Shown in pieces: positions 1 to 8,127 of a stretch of 64,000 bases of DNA. Every line of letters begins with the position of its first letter. Positions within the stretch are counted from its first letter, which is position 1. A model generated the notes under the pieces. It saw only the letters and a list, made by a program, of their open reading frames with translations. It made no database searches and was not told the origin of the DNA. Origin of the DNA: Allobosea sp. AAP35 (GTDB lineage Bacteria; Pseudomonadota; Alphaproteobacteria; Rhizobiales; Beijerinckiaceae); assembly GCF_001295925.1 (NCBI RefSeq), contig NZ_LJHQ01000045.1, positions 50,815 to 114,814 on the forward strand. Reading direction: 5' to 3'. The position numbers were made by a program, and so were the translations under genes.

Positions 1-1809
1 ATCGCAGAGCGCGCCGCCTTGGCCGGAACCGTCGATCCTTCCGTCTACAAGGACGCTGTCGTCGTGCTCGCGACGGCCGGCGTGATCGTGCCTTTCGCCA
101 AGAGCTTCAAGATCAACTCGGTCGTCGCCTTCATGGCCTGCGGTGCCCTGCTTGGCCCTTTCGGCCTGGGCGGGCTGGTCTCCTCGGTTCCGTTGCTGAG
201 CACCATCACCGTCTCCAGCGCCGAGGCGCTGGCGGGACCGGCTGAACTGGGCGTCGCCTTCCTGCTCTTTGTCATCGGGCTGGAACTGTCGTTCGAGCGG
301 CTCAAGACCATGCGCCGCCTCGTCTTCGGGCTGGGCCTGGGCCAGGTCGTACTCTCTGCGGCCGCGATCGGCGGTGTCGCGTTCGCGCTGGGCCAGCCGG
401 CGACGGCGGCGCTGATCATCGGCTTTGGCCTCGCTTTGTCCTCCACCGCGATGGTGGTGGAGCTGCTCTCGGCCAAGAAGCGCATGACCTCCTCGGCCGG
501 CCGCGCCAGTTTCGCGGTGCTGATCTGCCAGGATATCGCGGTCATTCCCCTGCTCTTTCTTGTCAGCGTGCTCGGCGCGCAGGACGGCAGCGGCTCGCTG
601 CTGGCCGGTCTGGTTCAGGCCCTGTTTCAGGCCTTTGCTGCGATCGCCGCGATCGTGCTGGTCGGCGGGCGGGCGCTGCGGCCGCTGTTTCGCCTGGTCG
701 CCTCGACCGATTCCTCCGAGAGCTTCATGGCGGCGACGCTGCTGATCGCGCTCGGCACCGGCATGATCGCCGCGGCGGCCGGGCTCTCGATGGGGCTGGG
801 CGCCTTCATCGCAGGCCTGCTGCTCGCCGAGACGGAATATCGCCGCGCCATCGAGGTCACGATCGAGCCGTTCAAATCGCTGCTGATCGGCGTGTTCTTC
901 CTCACCGTCGGCATGGGCGTCGACCCGGCGCAGCTCGCCGCCCAACCCCTGGCCATTCTCGGCATCGCGGTTGGCCTGTTCGCCGCGAAATCCCTGCTCG
1001 TCTTCGGTCTCGCCCGTTTTCTGCGCCTGTCGAAGGCGACTGCGGTTGAGACCGCGATCATGCTCGGCCCCGGCGGCGAATTCGCCTTCGTCCTGCTCAA
1101 TGGTGCGGTCGCGGCCAAGCTACTGGACCAGCCCGCCGCCAGCCTGGTGCTGGCTGGCGTGTCGCTGACCATGGTGGCGCTGCCGCTGCTGGCAAGGCTG
1201 GCCCGCAGCCTCACCCTGAAGCTGGCCGTGCCGGTGATCCTGCCCGACGAGGCCAAGGTGCTGCCGCCGCTCGACCATTCGGCCCGGGCCATCGTCGTCG
1301 GCGGCGGCCGTGTCGGCCAACTCGTTGGCTCGATGCTGGAGGAGCACGGCAAGCCTTATATCGTGATCGATTCGGACGCTTCGCTGATCGCGGCGCAGCG
1401 ACGGGCGGGGCGACCGGCCTTTTATGGCGATGCGACCCGGCCTGATTTCCTGCGGCTCTGCGGCATCGAGGAGGCCACAGCGCTGATCGTGACGATAGAC
1501 AATCAGCGCGCGGTCGATGCCACCGTGCTGGCGGCGCGCGAGCTCAAGCCCGATCTCGTCATCGTGGCCCGCGCGCGCGACGCCGATCATGCGCGTCATC
1601 TCTACAGGATCGGCGTCAACGATGCCGTGCCTGAGACGATCGAGGCCAGTCTTCAGCTGTCGGAGGCCGCGCTGGTGGGGCTGGGCGTGCCGATGGGTTT
1701 CGTCATCGCCTCGGTGCATGAACGGCGGGACGCTTTCCGCGCCCTCCTCAAACCGGCAGACGCCGCGGCCCCAGCCCTTCCGCGGGATGCGCGCTCGCGA
1801 AGGCTGTGA
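1..1809 (+). CDS. Kef-type K+/H+ antiporter with TrkA-N domain (5' partial)
   Basis: Monovalent cation:proton antiporter of the CPA2 family, inner membrane. The frame is open from base 1. A TTG at 19 could serve as start, but the true start probably lies just left of the window, so the gene is treated as 5' partial. Roughly residues 10-390 (counted from the TTG) are a series of hydrophobic segments typical of the Na+/H+ exchanger fold. A cytoplasmic Rossmann domain follows, with the nucleotide-binding motif GGGRVG near residue 427 and an acidic residue at the end of strand 2 (VIDSD). This is the RCK/TrkA-N module that gates Kef channels. The 3' end overlaps the convergent glycosyltransferase gene by about 60 bases. 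The ion is inferred from the family. Confidence 0.88.
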   Translation: MAERAALAGTVDPSVYKDAVVVLATAGVIVPFAKSFKINSVVAFMACGALLGPFGLGGLVSSVPLLSTITVSSAEALAGPAELGVAFLLFVIGLELSFERLKTMRRLVFGLGLGQVVLSAAAIGGVAFALGQPATAALIIGFGLALSSTAMVVELLSAKKRMTSSAGRASFAVLICQDIAVIPLLFLVSVLGAQDGSGSLLAGLVQALFQAFAAIAAIVLVGGRALRPLFRLVASTDSSESFMAATLLIALGTGMIAAAAGLSMGLGAFIAGLLLAETEYRRAIEVTIEPFKSLLIGVFFLTVGMGVDPAQLAAQPLAILGIAVGLFAAKSLLVFGLARFLRLSKATAVETAIMLGPGGEFAFVLLNGAVAAKLLDQPAASLVLAGVSLTMVALPLLARLARSLTLKLAVPVILPDEAKVLPPLDHSARAIVVGGGRVGQLVGSMLEEHGKPYIVIDSDASLIAAQRRAGRPAFYGDATRPDFLRLCGIEEATALIVTIDNQRAVDATVLAARELKPDLVIVARARDADHARHLYRIGVNDAVPETIEASLQLSEAALVGLGVPMGFVIASVHERRDAFRALLKPADAAAPALPRDARSRRL

Positions 1810-2863
1810 TCCCCGGCTGCGGCGCCACGGCCACCCCATTGCGGGGCAGGCGCCCCGCATGTTGGCTGACGACCTGCGCGATATGGCCGTAAAACTGCGC
1901 GGCGCTGCGGTCCCAGCTGTGGCTCGCCGCAAGTTCGAGGCAGATCTCGCGCGGAATCCGCAGCGCCTGCAGCGCCGCCGTCCGCAGATCCTCGTTTAGC
2001 ACGGCAGCCCCGCTGCCGGCAAAGACGTCGCTGGGCCCCTGCACCGGGAAGGCCGCAACGGGCAGGCCGCTCGCCGCCGCCTCCAGCAGAACGATGCCAA
2101 AGGTGTCCGTCAGGCTCGGGAACACGAAGACGTCCGAGGACGCATAGATCGCCGCCAGATCCTCGCCCTCACGCGTGCCCAGGAAGGTCACGTCGGGAAA
2201 GGCCTTCTGGAGATCGGCGCGGGCCGGCCCGTCGCCGACCACGACCTTGCTGCCCGGCAGCCGCAGGGACAGGAAGGCGTCGAGGTTCTTCTCGACCGCG
2301 ACGCGCCCAACGCTGAGGAAGATCGGACGCGGCAGGTCGAGCACGCTTTGCGGGCGCGGATGAAACAGGGAGAGATCGACCCCGCGCCCCCAGCGCACGA
2401 TTTTCTCGAAGCCGTGCTGGCGCAGCTCGCTTTCCACAGACGCGGTCGAGACCATCACGGCAGCCGCCGGCCCGTGGAAGCGGCGCAGGAAGCCGTAGCT
2501 CCAGCTTTCGGGAATCGGCCAGCGCGCCGCGACATATTGCGGGAAGCGGGTGTGGTAGCTCGTGGTGAAGGGCCGCTTCTGGGCGAGGCACACCGCCCGG
2601 GTCAGCCAGCCGATCGGCCCTTCGGTCGCAATGTGGATGTGGTCGGGCCCGAAATCGGCGATACGCTCCGCCAGCGCCCGCCGCGTCGCAAGCGCGATGC
2701 GGATGTCGGGATAGCTCGGCAGGCCGATCTGGCGAAAGCCTTCCGGCGTCAGCATTTTAGGCGTGACGCCGAAAGCGGGCCCCGCCTGCACCATTCGTTC
2801 CAGCGAGCGCACGACGCCGTTGATCTGCGGACGCCAGGCATCCGTCGCGATCATGACGCGCAT
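1748..2863 (-). CDS. GT4-family glycosyltransferase, partner of PlcP-like phosphoesterase
   Basis: GT-B fold glycosyltransferase of 371 residues, cytoplasmic or membrane-associated. The N terminus MRVMIATDAWRPQINGVV matches MgtA/PimB-type lipid mannosyl/glucosyltransferases. The donor-binding motif SLTDTFGIVLLEAAASG, containing an E-x7-E-like pair, lies near residue 255. The start is fixed by a TGATG overlap with the upstream phosphoesterase stop, although the frame stays open further upstream. In alphaproteobacteria a glycosyltransferase (Agt) beside the phospholipase PlcP makes glycolipids from diacylglycerol during phosphate limitation. That role is inferred here from the pairing. The donor sugar cannot be read from sequence. 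Confidence 0.85.
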   Translation of the reverse strand: MRVMIATDAWRPQINGVVRSLERMVQAGPAFGVTPKMLTPEGFRQIGLPSYPDIRIALATRRALAERIADFGPDHIHIATEGPIGWLTRAVCLAQKRPFTTSYHTRFPQYVAARWPIPESWSYGFLRRFHGPAAAVMVSTASVESELRQHGFEKIVRWGRGVDLSLFHPRPQSVLDLPRPIFLSVGRVAVEKNLDAFLSLRLPGSKVVVGDGPARADLQKAFPDVTFLGTREGEDLAAIYASSDVFVFPSLTDTFGIVLLEAAASGLPVAAFPVQGPSDVFAGSGAAVLNEDLRTAALQALRIPREICLELAASHSWDRSAAQFYGHIAQVVSQHAGRLPRNGVAVAPQPGITAFASAHPAEGLGPRRLPV

Positions 2864-3693
2864 CAGGCGGCCTCGACGAGCGCTGGCACCGGCAGAGGCC
2901 GGGCCGGAACGACGACAGGCACCGGGGCCTCGCCCTTCTGGCGGCCCTGCGGCCAGCGGATCATCTCGAAGCGGCCATCGTGATGCTCGATGAAGGCCGT
3001 GCAGCTTTCGACCCAGTCGCCGGTGTTGATATAGGTCAGCCCGTCGATCTCGCGGCACACGGCGTGGTGGATATGGCCACAGATGACGCCGTCGGCGTTA
3101 TGCCGGCGCGCCTCGCCGGCCAGGCAGGTTTCGAACTCGCCGATATAGTTGACCGCGTTCTTGACCTTGAGCTTGGCCCAGGCAGACAGCGACCAGTGCG
3201 GCAGGTTGAGCAGGCGGCGAACCTTGTTGATCACGGCGTTGGACGCGAGCGCGGCCGTGTAGGCCCAGTCGCCGAGCAGGGCGAGCCATTTGGCGTTGCG
3301 CACCACGAGATCGAACAGATCGCCATGGATCACCAGGAAGCGCTTGCCGTCGGCGGTTTCGTGGATGACCTCGTCGACGAGCGTGATCCCGCCGAACTGC
3401 AGCCCGGTGAAGTCGCGCAGGAAATCATCGTGGTTGCCGGTGACGTAGATCAGCTTCGAGCCCTTGCGAACCTTGCGCAGCAGCTTCTGGATGACGTCGT
3501 TGTGGGATTGGGGGAAGTACCAGCCGCTCTTCAGCCGCCAGCCATCGATGATGTCGCCGACCAGATAGATCTGAGGGGCGTCATAGTCTCGCAGGAATTC
3601 CAGAACCAGATCAGCCTGGGCACCGCGCGTGCCAAGGTGAAGATCCGAGATGAAGATGCTGCGGACCTGCTTCGCGTCGTCCTCGTCGCCCAT
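2863..3693 (-). CDS. PlcP-like metallophosphoesterase (LpxH-related)
   Basis: Calcineurin-type metallophosphoesterase of 276 residues. All metal ligand motifs are visible: SDLHLG (16-21), GDIID (46-50), GNHDD (86-90), IHGD (122-125) and GHIHH (206-210). The family is often labelled UDP-2,3-diacylglucosamine diphosphatase. This length, the central WSLSAWAKLKVK stretch and the C-terminal NTGDWVESC instead resemble rhizobial PlcP, a phospholipase C that releases diacylglycerol from membrane phospholipids. The ATG at 3693 has an AGGA about 10 bases upstream. An in-frame ATG at 3726 has none. Its stop overlaps the start of the following glycosyltransferase, so the two are probably translated together. 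Substrate is inferred. Confidence 0.85.
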   Translation of the reverse strand: MGDEDDAKQVRSIFISDLHLGTRGAQADLVLEFLRDYDAPQIYLVGDIIDGWRLKSGWYFPQSHNDVIQKLLRKVRKGSKLIYVTGNHDDFLRDFTGLQFGGITLVDEVIHETADGKRFLVIHGDLFDLVVRNAKWLALLGDWAYTAALASNAVINKVRRLLNLPHWSLSAWAKLKVKNAVNYIGEFETCLAGEARRHNADGVICGHIHHAVCREIDGLTYINTGDWVESCTAFIEHHDGRFEMIRWPQGRQKGEAPVPVVVPARPLPVPALVEAA

Positions 3694-3814
3694 GCCCGGC
3701 CCATCCTGTTGCGATGCGTCCGGCATGTGTCTGATTTGCGTTGCGCTTTGATGACGGCGCTGACGATCCGTGGTCTGTCTGCGGTTCAAGGCACGAAGCC
3801 TTTGGAGAAATGCC

Positions 3815-4594
3815 ATGGATTTGGGAATTTCCGGCCGCACGGCCATTATCTGCGCCTCCAGCAAAGGACTTGGCCGTGGCTGCGCGCAGGCGCTGGCCGA
3901 GGCCGGTTGCACCGTCGTGATCAATGGCCGCGACGGCACGACCCTCGAGGCGACGGCGAGCCAGATTCGTGCCACCACCGGCGCGACGGTCCTCACCGTC
4001 GTCGCCGACGTCTCGACCCGCGCCGGGCAGGAGGCCCTGCTCGCCGCCGCGCCGCAGCCCGACATTCTGGTGAACAACAATGGCGGGCCTCCGCCCAAAC
4101 CGTTTCGCGATGTCTCTCGCGAGGCATTGGTGGAGGGTGTCGTCCAGAACATGGCGACGCCGCTCGAACTGGTTCAGGCCGTGGTCGACGGCATGATCGC
4201 GCGCCGCTTCGGGCGAATCATCAACATCACCTCGGCGAGCGTGCTGACGCCGCTGCCGGGTCTCGACGTGTCATCGGCGGCGCGCGCCGGTCTGACCGCC
4301 TTCCTGGCGGGCGTCGCCCGCGAGGTCGCCCATGCCAATGTCACGATCAACAACATCCTGCCGGGCAGTTTCGACACGGACCGGCTGAAGAGCGGCCTGT
4401 CGAAGATGGCGGCCAACGAGGGCATGAGTGTCGACCAGATGGCAGAGGAGCGCCGCAAGGACGTGCCCGCCGGCCGTTTCGGTGAGGCCGACGAGTTCGG
4501 CAAGCTCTGCGCCTTCCTCGCCAGCGCCCATGCCGGCTACATCACCGGCCAGAACCTGCTGATCGACGGCGGCGCGTTCCGCGGCAGCTTCTGA
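3815..4594 (+). CDS. SDR-fold protein lacking the catalytic Tyr and Lys
   Basis: Short-chain dehydrogenase/reductase fold, 259 residues. ATG at 3815 follows a GGAGA at good spacing. The N-terminal dinucleotide loop reads ASSKGLGRG (14-22), an altered TGxxxGxG. The expected Tyr-x3-Lys motif is replaced: the aligned stretch reads DVSSAARAG, with Ser at the Tyr position and Arg at the Lys position, after an intact-looking ITSAS serine. The NNNGGPP loop and RAGL helix match the BKR-like SDR subgroup known to lack the standard tetrad. It probably binds a nucleotide or acyl ligand, and classical reductase activity is doubtful. It is divergently placed from the phosphoesterase gene. Confidence 0.82.
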   Translation: MDLGISGRTAIICASSKGLGRGCAQALAEAGCTVVINGRDGTTLEATASQIRATTGATVLTVVADVSTRAGQEALLAAAPQPDILVNNNGGPPPKPFRDVSREALVEGVVQNMATPLELVQAVVDGMIARRFGRIINITSASVLTPLPGLDVSSAARAGLTAFLAGVAREVAHANVTINNILPGSFDTDRLKSGLSKMAANEGMSVDQMAEERRKDVPAGRFGEADEFGKLCAFLASAHAGYITGQNLLIDGGAFRGSF

Positions 4595-4611
4595 GGCCAG
4601 CGGTTTCTTAC

Positions 4612-4670
4612 CCCTCAGCCCTCATCCTGAGGAGCCGCGAAGCGGCGTCTCGAAGGATGAGGGCTGAGGG
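4612..4670. repeat. Palindromic intergenic repeat, family A copy 1
   Basis: A nearly complete hairpin. Positions 4612-4628 are perfectly complementary to 4654-4670 (17 bp), and inside is a second stem GCCGC-gaa-GCGGC flanked by GAG and CTC. It lies between the SDR and the EamA transporter. A related element lies at 21434-21477. No T-run follows, so it is a dispersed repeat more than a classic terminator. Confidence 0.85.
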
Positions 4671-4813
4671 AACCGTTGCGAAGAAAACGAGCCACGCGCC
4701 CGCCCGCCGCGTGGCGGGGTTGCAGGCTTGGCGCTTTGAGGCCTCGGCCCGGCATGGTCTAACCGCGATACGGCGGCACCGCCGCCCTTTGCTCCTCCCA
4801 CCGCGCCGGTCCC

Positions 4814-5743
4814 TTGTCCCCTCTCCTCGGCATCAGCCTGAAACTGCTCTCGGCGCTGTCCTTCACGCTGATGTCGGCCGGCATCAAGCATATGTCGGCG
4901 CAGTATCCGACCGGGGAACTGGTCTTCTTCCGCTCCTTCTTCGCGCTGATTCCCCTGTTGATCTGGCTCGCCTGGCGCTCCGAACTCCCGGGCGCGCTCA
5001 AGACGCGCAATCTGCGCGGCCACATGAAGCGCGGCGTCATCGGCTCGACCGGCATGTTCTGCGGCTTCGCGGCGCTGCAGTTCCTGCCGCTCTCGGATGC
5101 GGTGGCGCTCGGCTACGCCGCGCCGCTCGGCGTCGTCGTACTGGCGGCGCTCGTGCTGAAGGAGCGCGTGCGGATCTATCGCTGGAGCGCGGTCACGGTC
5201 GGCTTCGTCGGCGTACTGATCATGCTCTCGCCGCATCTCTCCGGCGGAACCCTGTCGCAAGGGTTGCAGGGCGGGCCGGCGCTGGGCGCCGCACTCGGCC
5301 TGGCCGGCGCCTTCTGCTCGGCCTTTGCCTCGATCGAGGTGCGTCTCCTGACCAAGACTGAGCCGACCGGGGCGATCGTGTTCTATTTCATGCTGCTGAC
5401 CAGCGCGCTCGGCCTGATCACGCTCGCCTTCGGCTGGCGCATGCCGGACCTGACGGAGGCTGCCATGCTGGTGGCGATCGGTGTCCTCGGCGGCTTCGGC
5501 CAGATTCTCCTGGTCCAGGCCTATCGCTTCGGCGACGCCTCGCTGATCGCGCCCTTCGAATACTCGACCATGATCTGGGCCGTGCTGATCGGCTGGTTCG
5601 TCTTCGGGGAATGGCCGGTCTCGACCATCCTGATCGGGGCGGCGATCGTCATCGCATCGGGAATCTACGTCATCCTGCGCGAGCAGCGGCTGGGCCTGTT
5701 GAAGCGCGAACAGCGCGAGATCAGTTCGACACGCTCGACCTGA
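4814..5743 (+). CDS. EamA/DMT-family transporter
   Basis: Inner-membrane protein of 309 residues with about ten hydrophobic segments arranged as two EamA repeats, roughly residues 5-135 and 160-290. The family exports or exchanges small metabolites, and substrate cannot be predicted. The second repeat carries GQILLVQAYRFGDASLIAPFEYS, followed by a helix ending in a GEWP turn, both common in this family. The start used is TTG at 4814, placed to give a complete first membrane helix. No strong ribosome site is visible. The next gene, 135 bases downstream on the same strand, is an XRE-cupin regulator, a neighbour often seen for DMT transporters, so it may control this gene or respond to its substrate. 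Confidence 0.85.
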   Translation: MSPLLGISLKLLSALSFTLMSAGIKHMSAQYPTGELVFFRSFFALIPLLIWLAWRSELPGALKTRNLRGHMKRGVIGSTGMFCGFAALQFLPLSDAVALGYAAPLGVVVLAALVLKERVRIYRWSAVTVGFVGVLIMLSPHLSGGTLSQGLQGGPALGAALGLAGAFCSAFASIEVRLLTKTEPTGAIVFYFMLLTSALGLITLAFGWRMPDLTEAAMLVAIGVLGGFGQILLVQAYRFGDASLIAPFEYSTMIWAVLIGWFVFGEWPVSTILIGAAIVIASGIYVILREQRLGLLKREQREISSTRST

Positions 5744-5811
5744 ACGCGACATGCGTGCCCATCGGGGCTCCGCGCGCGGCTGCGGCTTGCCCCTCGCGGC
5801 TGCAACGGGCA

Positions 5812-5827
5812 TTGTCCGCCAGGACAA
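5812..5827. promoter_or_regulatory. Perfect palindrome, candidate XRE operator 1
   Basis: TTGTCC-GCCA-GGACAA, a perfect 6+4+6 inverted repeat in the short gap before the XRE-cupin gene. It lies four bases from a second, stronger palindrome. Role as operator is inferred from position. Confidence 0.5.
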
Positions 5828-5830
5828 ACA

Positions 5831-5852
5831 ATCGTTCGCTTGTGCAAACGAT
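5831..5852. promoter_or_regulatory. Near-perfect palindrome, candidate XRE operator 2
   Basis: ATCGTTCGC-TTGT-GCAAACGAT: nine-base arms with one mismatch and a four-base centre, ending 26 bases before the XRE-cupin start. This size and symmetry suit a dimeric helix-turn-helix protein. Autoregulation is inferred. Confidence 0.55.
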
Positions 5853-5878
5853 CCAGCAGGTGAGGCAGGCCAGACAGC

Positions 5879-6499
5879 ATGGGTATCGAGACGAAAGAGC
5901 GTGGCGGACGCGAGTTCGAATCCGGGGCTCACGTCATCTCGGGCCAGCTCGGCAAGACGATCCAGCGCCTGCGCAAGGCGTACAACTTCTCGCTGTCGGA
6001 GCTCGCCGAGCAGTCGGGCGTCGCCAAGTCGATCATCAGCCAGATCGAGCGCAACGAGACCAACCCGACGCTGGCGACGATCTGGCGGCTGTCGCAGGCA
6101 CTCGACATCTCGATCGAGCGCGTGCTCTCCAGCGGTGAGGAAGAGCCCTTCATCGACAAGACCGCGCGCGCCGACACCCCGATCCTCGTCTCGGAGGACG
6201 GCAAGCTGAAGCTCGCCATCGTCGGCTGGATCAAGACCGTCGAATGGCTGCAATGGTACGATGTCCAGTCCGAGCCCGGCGGCGAACTGGACTCAGAAGG
6301 CCACCAGCGCGGCTCGATCGAATCGCTCTCGGTCACCTCGGGCGAGTTCGAGGTCGAGGTCGGCGACATCATCCAGCGCGCCAAGGCGGGCGAAACCCTG
6401 CGCTACCGCTGCGACCGCCGCCATGTCGTCCGCTGCGTCGGATCGACGCCTGGCACCGCCATGATGGTCTGCATCCTCAAGGCGGCGGTGATGGAGTAG
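5879..6499 (+). CDS. XRE-family regulator with C-terminal cupin
   Basis: Cytoplasmic transcriptional regulator, 206 residues. Residues about 23-78 form the helix-turn-helix (LGKTIQRLRKAYNFSLSELA, then a recognition helix around SGVAKSIISQIERNETNPTL). Residues about 125-200 form a small cupin barrel that in this family senses a metabolite. ATG at 5879 is preceded by an AGGTGAGG somewhat far upstream (about 17 bases). Two palindromes lie just upstream, consistent with self-regulation. The upstream EamA exporter and downstream PRISE-like reductase are possible targets because they share its strand. The ligand is unknown. Confidence 0.9.
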   Translation: MGIETKERGGREFESGAHVISGQLGKTIQRLRKAYNFSLSELAEQSGVAKSIISQIERNETNPTLATIWRLSQALDISIERVLSSGEEEPFIDKTARADTPILVSEDGKLKLAIVGWIKTVEWLQWYDVQSEPGGELDSEGHQRGSIESLSVTSGEFEVEVGDIIQRAKAGETLRYRCDRRHVVRCVGSTPGTAMMVCILKAAVME

Positions 6500-6605
6500 G
6501 GCCGGAAGCTCTGCATGAACCTCCCATCCTGCGTCTCTTCGGCAGCGCACCATTGCCCCTGAGGGCAACCGTGACCAGTTGAGGCTGATCGGACAGGAGA
6601 ACGAT

Positions 6606-7667
6606 ATGCCTCATACAGCTTTGGTGGTGGGATCGAGCGGGATCGTCGGCAGTGCGATATCGGCCTTGCTGGCATCGCAGGGGCATCAGGTGCTTGGCCT
6701 CGCCCGGCGCCCCACCCCGCAGGACGGCGTCGCGGCTGTCGCAGCCGATCTGTCCGACCCTGCCTCGCTGGCTGCCGCTCTCGAAGGCCACGCGCCGGAA
6801 CGCGTCTTCATCACGACCTGGTCGCGCCAGGCCACCGAAGCCGAAAACATCCGCGTCAACGGCGCGATGGTCCGCAATATGCTCGAGGCCCTGCGCCCGG
6901 CCGGCAGCGTCCAGCATGTCGGGCTCGTGACGGGCCTCAAGCACTACCTCGGCCCGTTTGAGGCCTATGGCAAAGGCGTGCTGCCGCAGACCCCCTTCCG
7001 CGAGGAGCAGGGTCGTCTCGACGTCGAGAATTTTTACTACGCCCAGGAGGACGAGGTCTTCGCCGCGGCGGCGCGGGACGGATTTCACTGGAGCGTCCAC
7101 CGCCCCCACACCGTCATCGGCCGGGCCGTCGGCAATGCGATGAACATGGGCACGACGCTGGCGGTCTATGCCACGCTCTGCCGCGAGACCGGGCGCCCGT
7201 TCCGTTTTCCGGGCTCGGCCATGCAGTGGAACGGCCTGACCGACATGACCGATGCGCGGCTCCTGGCGCAGCACATGCTGTGGGCCGCCACGACCCCCGC
7301 CGCCCGCGACCAGGCCTTCAACGTCGTGAATGGCGACGTGTTTCGCTGGAGCTGGATGTGGGGCCAGATCGCGCGCTGGTTCGAGCTCGACGCCGCGGAT
7401 TTCGACGGCACGGTCCTGCCGCTGGAAACGCAGATGGCCGACGACGCACCGCTCTGGCGCGAGATCGCGACCCGCGAAAGGCTGGTCGAGCCGGATCTGG
7501 CGCGGCTGGCCTCGCCCTGGCACACCGATGCCGATCTCGGCCGGCCGATCGAGGTGGTGACGGACATGGGCAAGAGCCGGAGGCTCGGCTTCACCGGCTA
7601 CCAGCCGACCGACGACGCCTTCTTCGATCTGTTCGCGCAGCTGCGGGCGGAGCGGCTGATTCCGTAA
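6606..7667 (+). CDS. PRISE-type NAD(P)H-dependent enone reductase homologue
   Basis: Atypical extended SDR of 353 residues resembling plant progesterone 5-beta-reductase/iridoid synthase (PRISE) enzymes, which reduce the C=C bond of enones. It has the nucleotide loop GSSGIVG (9-15), the block VTGLKHYLGPFE with Lys112, and NFYYAQED with Tyr144. The 32-residue spacing between this Lys and Tyr equals that of the catalytic pair in the plant enzymes. WSVHRPHTVIGRA and MNMGTTLAVYA also match the family. The ATG at 6606 has AGGAG eight bases upstream and is preferred to an upstream TTG at 6579. Substrate is unknown. It follows the XRE-cupin regulator by 106 bases and could be its target. Confidence 0.88.
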   Translation: MPHTALVVGSSGIVGSAISALLASQGHQVLGLARRPTPQDGVAAVAADLSDPASLAAALEGHAPERVFITTWSRQATEAENIRVNGAMVRNMLEALRPAGSVQHVGLVTGLKHYLGPFEAYGKGVLPQTPFREEQGRLDVENFYYAQEDEVFAAAARDGFHWSVHRPHTVIGRAVGNAMNMGTTLAVYATLCRETGRPFRFPGSAMQWNGLTDMTDARLLAQHMLWAATTPAARDQAFNVVNGDVFRWSWMWGQIARWFELDAADFDGTVLPLETQMADDAPLWREIATRERLVEPDLARLASPWHTDADLGRPIEVVTDMGKSRRLGFTGYQPTDDAFFDLFAQLRAERLIP

Positions 7668-7693
7668 GGTGACGGACAGCCGCCGGCTCCACC

Positions 7694-7722
7694 TTGCAGA
7701 GCGCCGAAGTGCGGCGCATATT
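7694..7722 (+). promoter_or_regulatory. Candidate promoter/operator of the toxin-antitoxin pair
   Basis: TTGCAG and CATATT are separated by 17 bases. Between them lies an inverted repeat GCGCCG-aagtg-CGGCGC (7701-7717), which would place a repressor over the promoter as in autoregulated toxin-antitoxin operons. The -35 match is weak, so this is a suggestion. Confidence 0.35.
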
Positions 7723-7758
7723 GGACACGGATTGATCACCCCCTGCAGGATTTGCGAC

Positions 7759-8127
7759 ATGTCGGCGGCCTTTGAGCTGAGCGCAGCCAGCTTCCGCGAA
7801 ACCGGACAGCCCTATCTCTCGGCGCGACGCGTCTCGGAGAAACTCGGTCTGCCGCTGACCGAGATCGCGGCGATGATTGGTGTCGCCCGCACGACGCTGA
7901 CGGCCAAATCAGGCTTGCGCAAGGTCGACGCGGCCCTGAGCCCGCTGGTTCGGATCATCGCCATGGCCGCCGAAATGGCCGGCGACGAGGGCCGCGCCGC
8001 GATCTGGTTCAAGCATCAGCCCCTGCCAGGATGGGGCGGCAAGACCGCTTTGGATCTGGTGCGCGAGCGCAAGAGCGACCGGGTTCTCGATTATCTCGAA
8101 TCGGTCCGCGCGGGTGTCTATTCCTGA
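7759..8127 (+). CDS. Xre/MbcA/ParS-type antitoxin
   Basis: Antitoxin of 122 residues in a type II RES-Xre module. The N-terminal half has a helix-turn-helix (LPLTEIAAMIGVARTTLTAK). The C-terminal 50 residues match the ParS/MbcA toxin-binding domain and end with the typical VLDYLESVRAGVY. ATG at 7759 has AGGA eight bases upstream. The frame extends further upstream to a TTG at 7669, but that part has no family resemblance. The stop overlaps the downstream RES toxin start by 14 bases, so the pair is one operon. It neutralises the toxin by binding and probably represses its own promoter. Confidence 0.88.
   Translation: MSAAFELSAASFRETGQPYLSARRVSEKLGLPLTEIAAMIGVARTTLTAKSGLRKVDAALSPLVRIIAMAAEMAGDEGRAAIWFKHQPLPGWGGKTALDLVRERKSDRVLDYLESVRAGVYS

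Noticed and set aside
3694..3814. Possible Pho box between the PlcP-like gene and the SDR gene
   Set aside because: ATGAC and TGAC half-sites occur but are spaced nine bases apart, not eleven, and match the CTGTCAT half-site poorly.
4622..6253. 543-codon frame opposite the EamA and XRE genes
   Set aside because: Antisense shadow: low-complexity Arg/Glu/Asp/Gln-rich translation, no domain, and both plus-strand genes are recognised.
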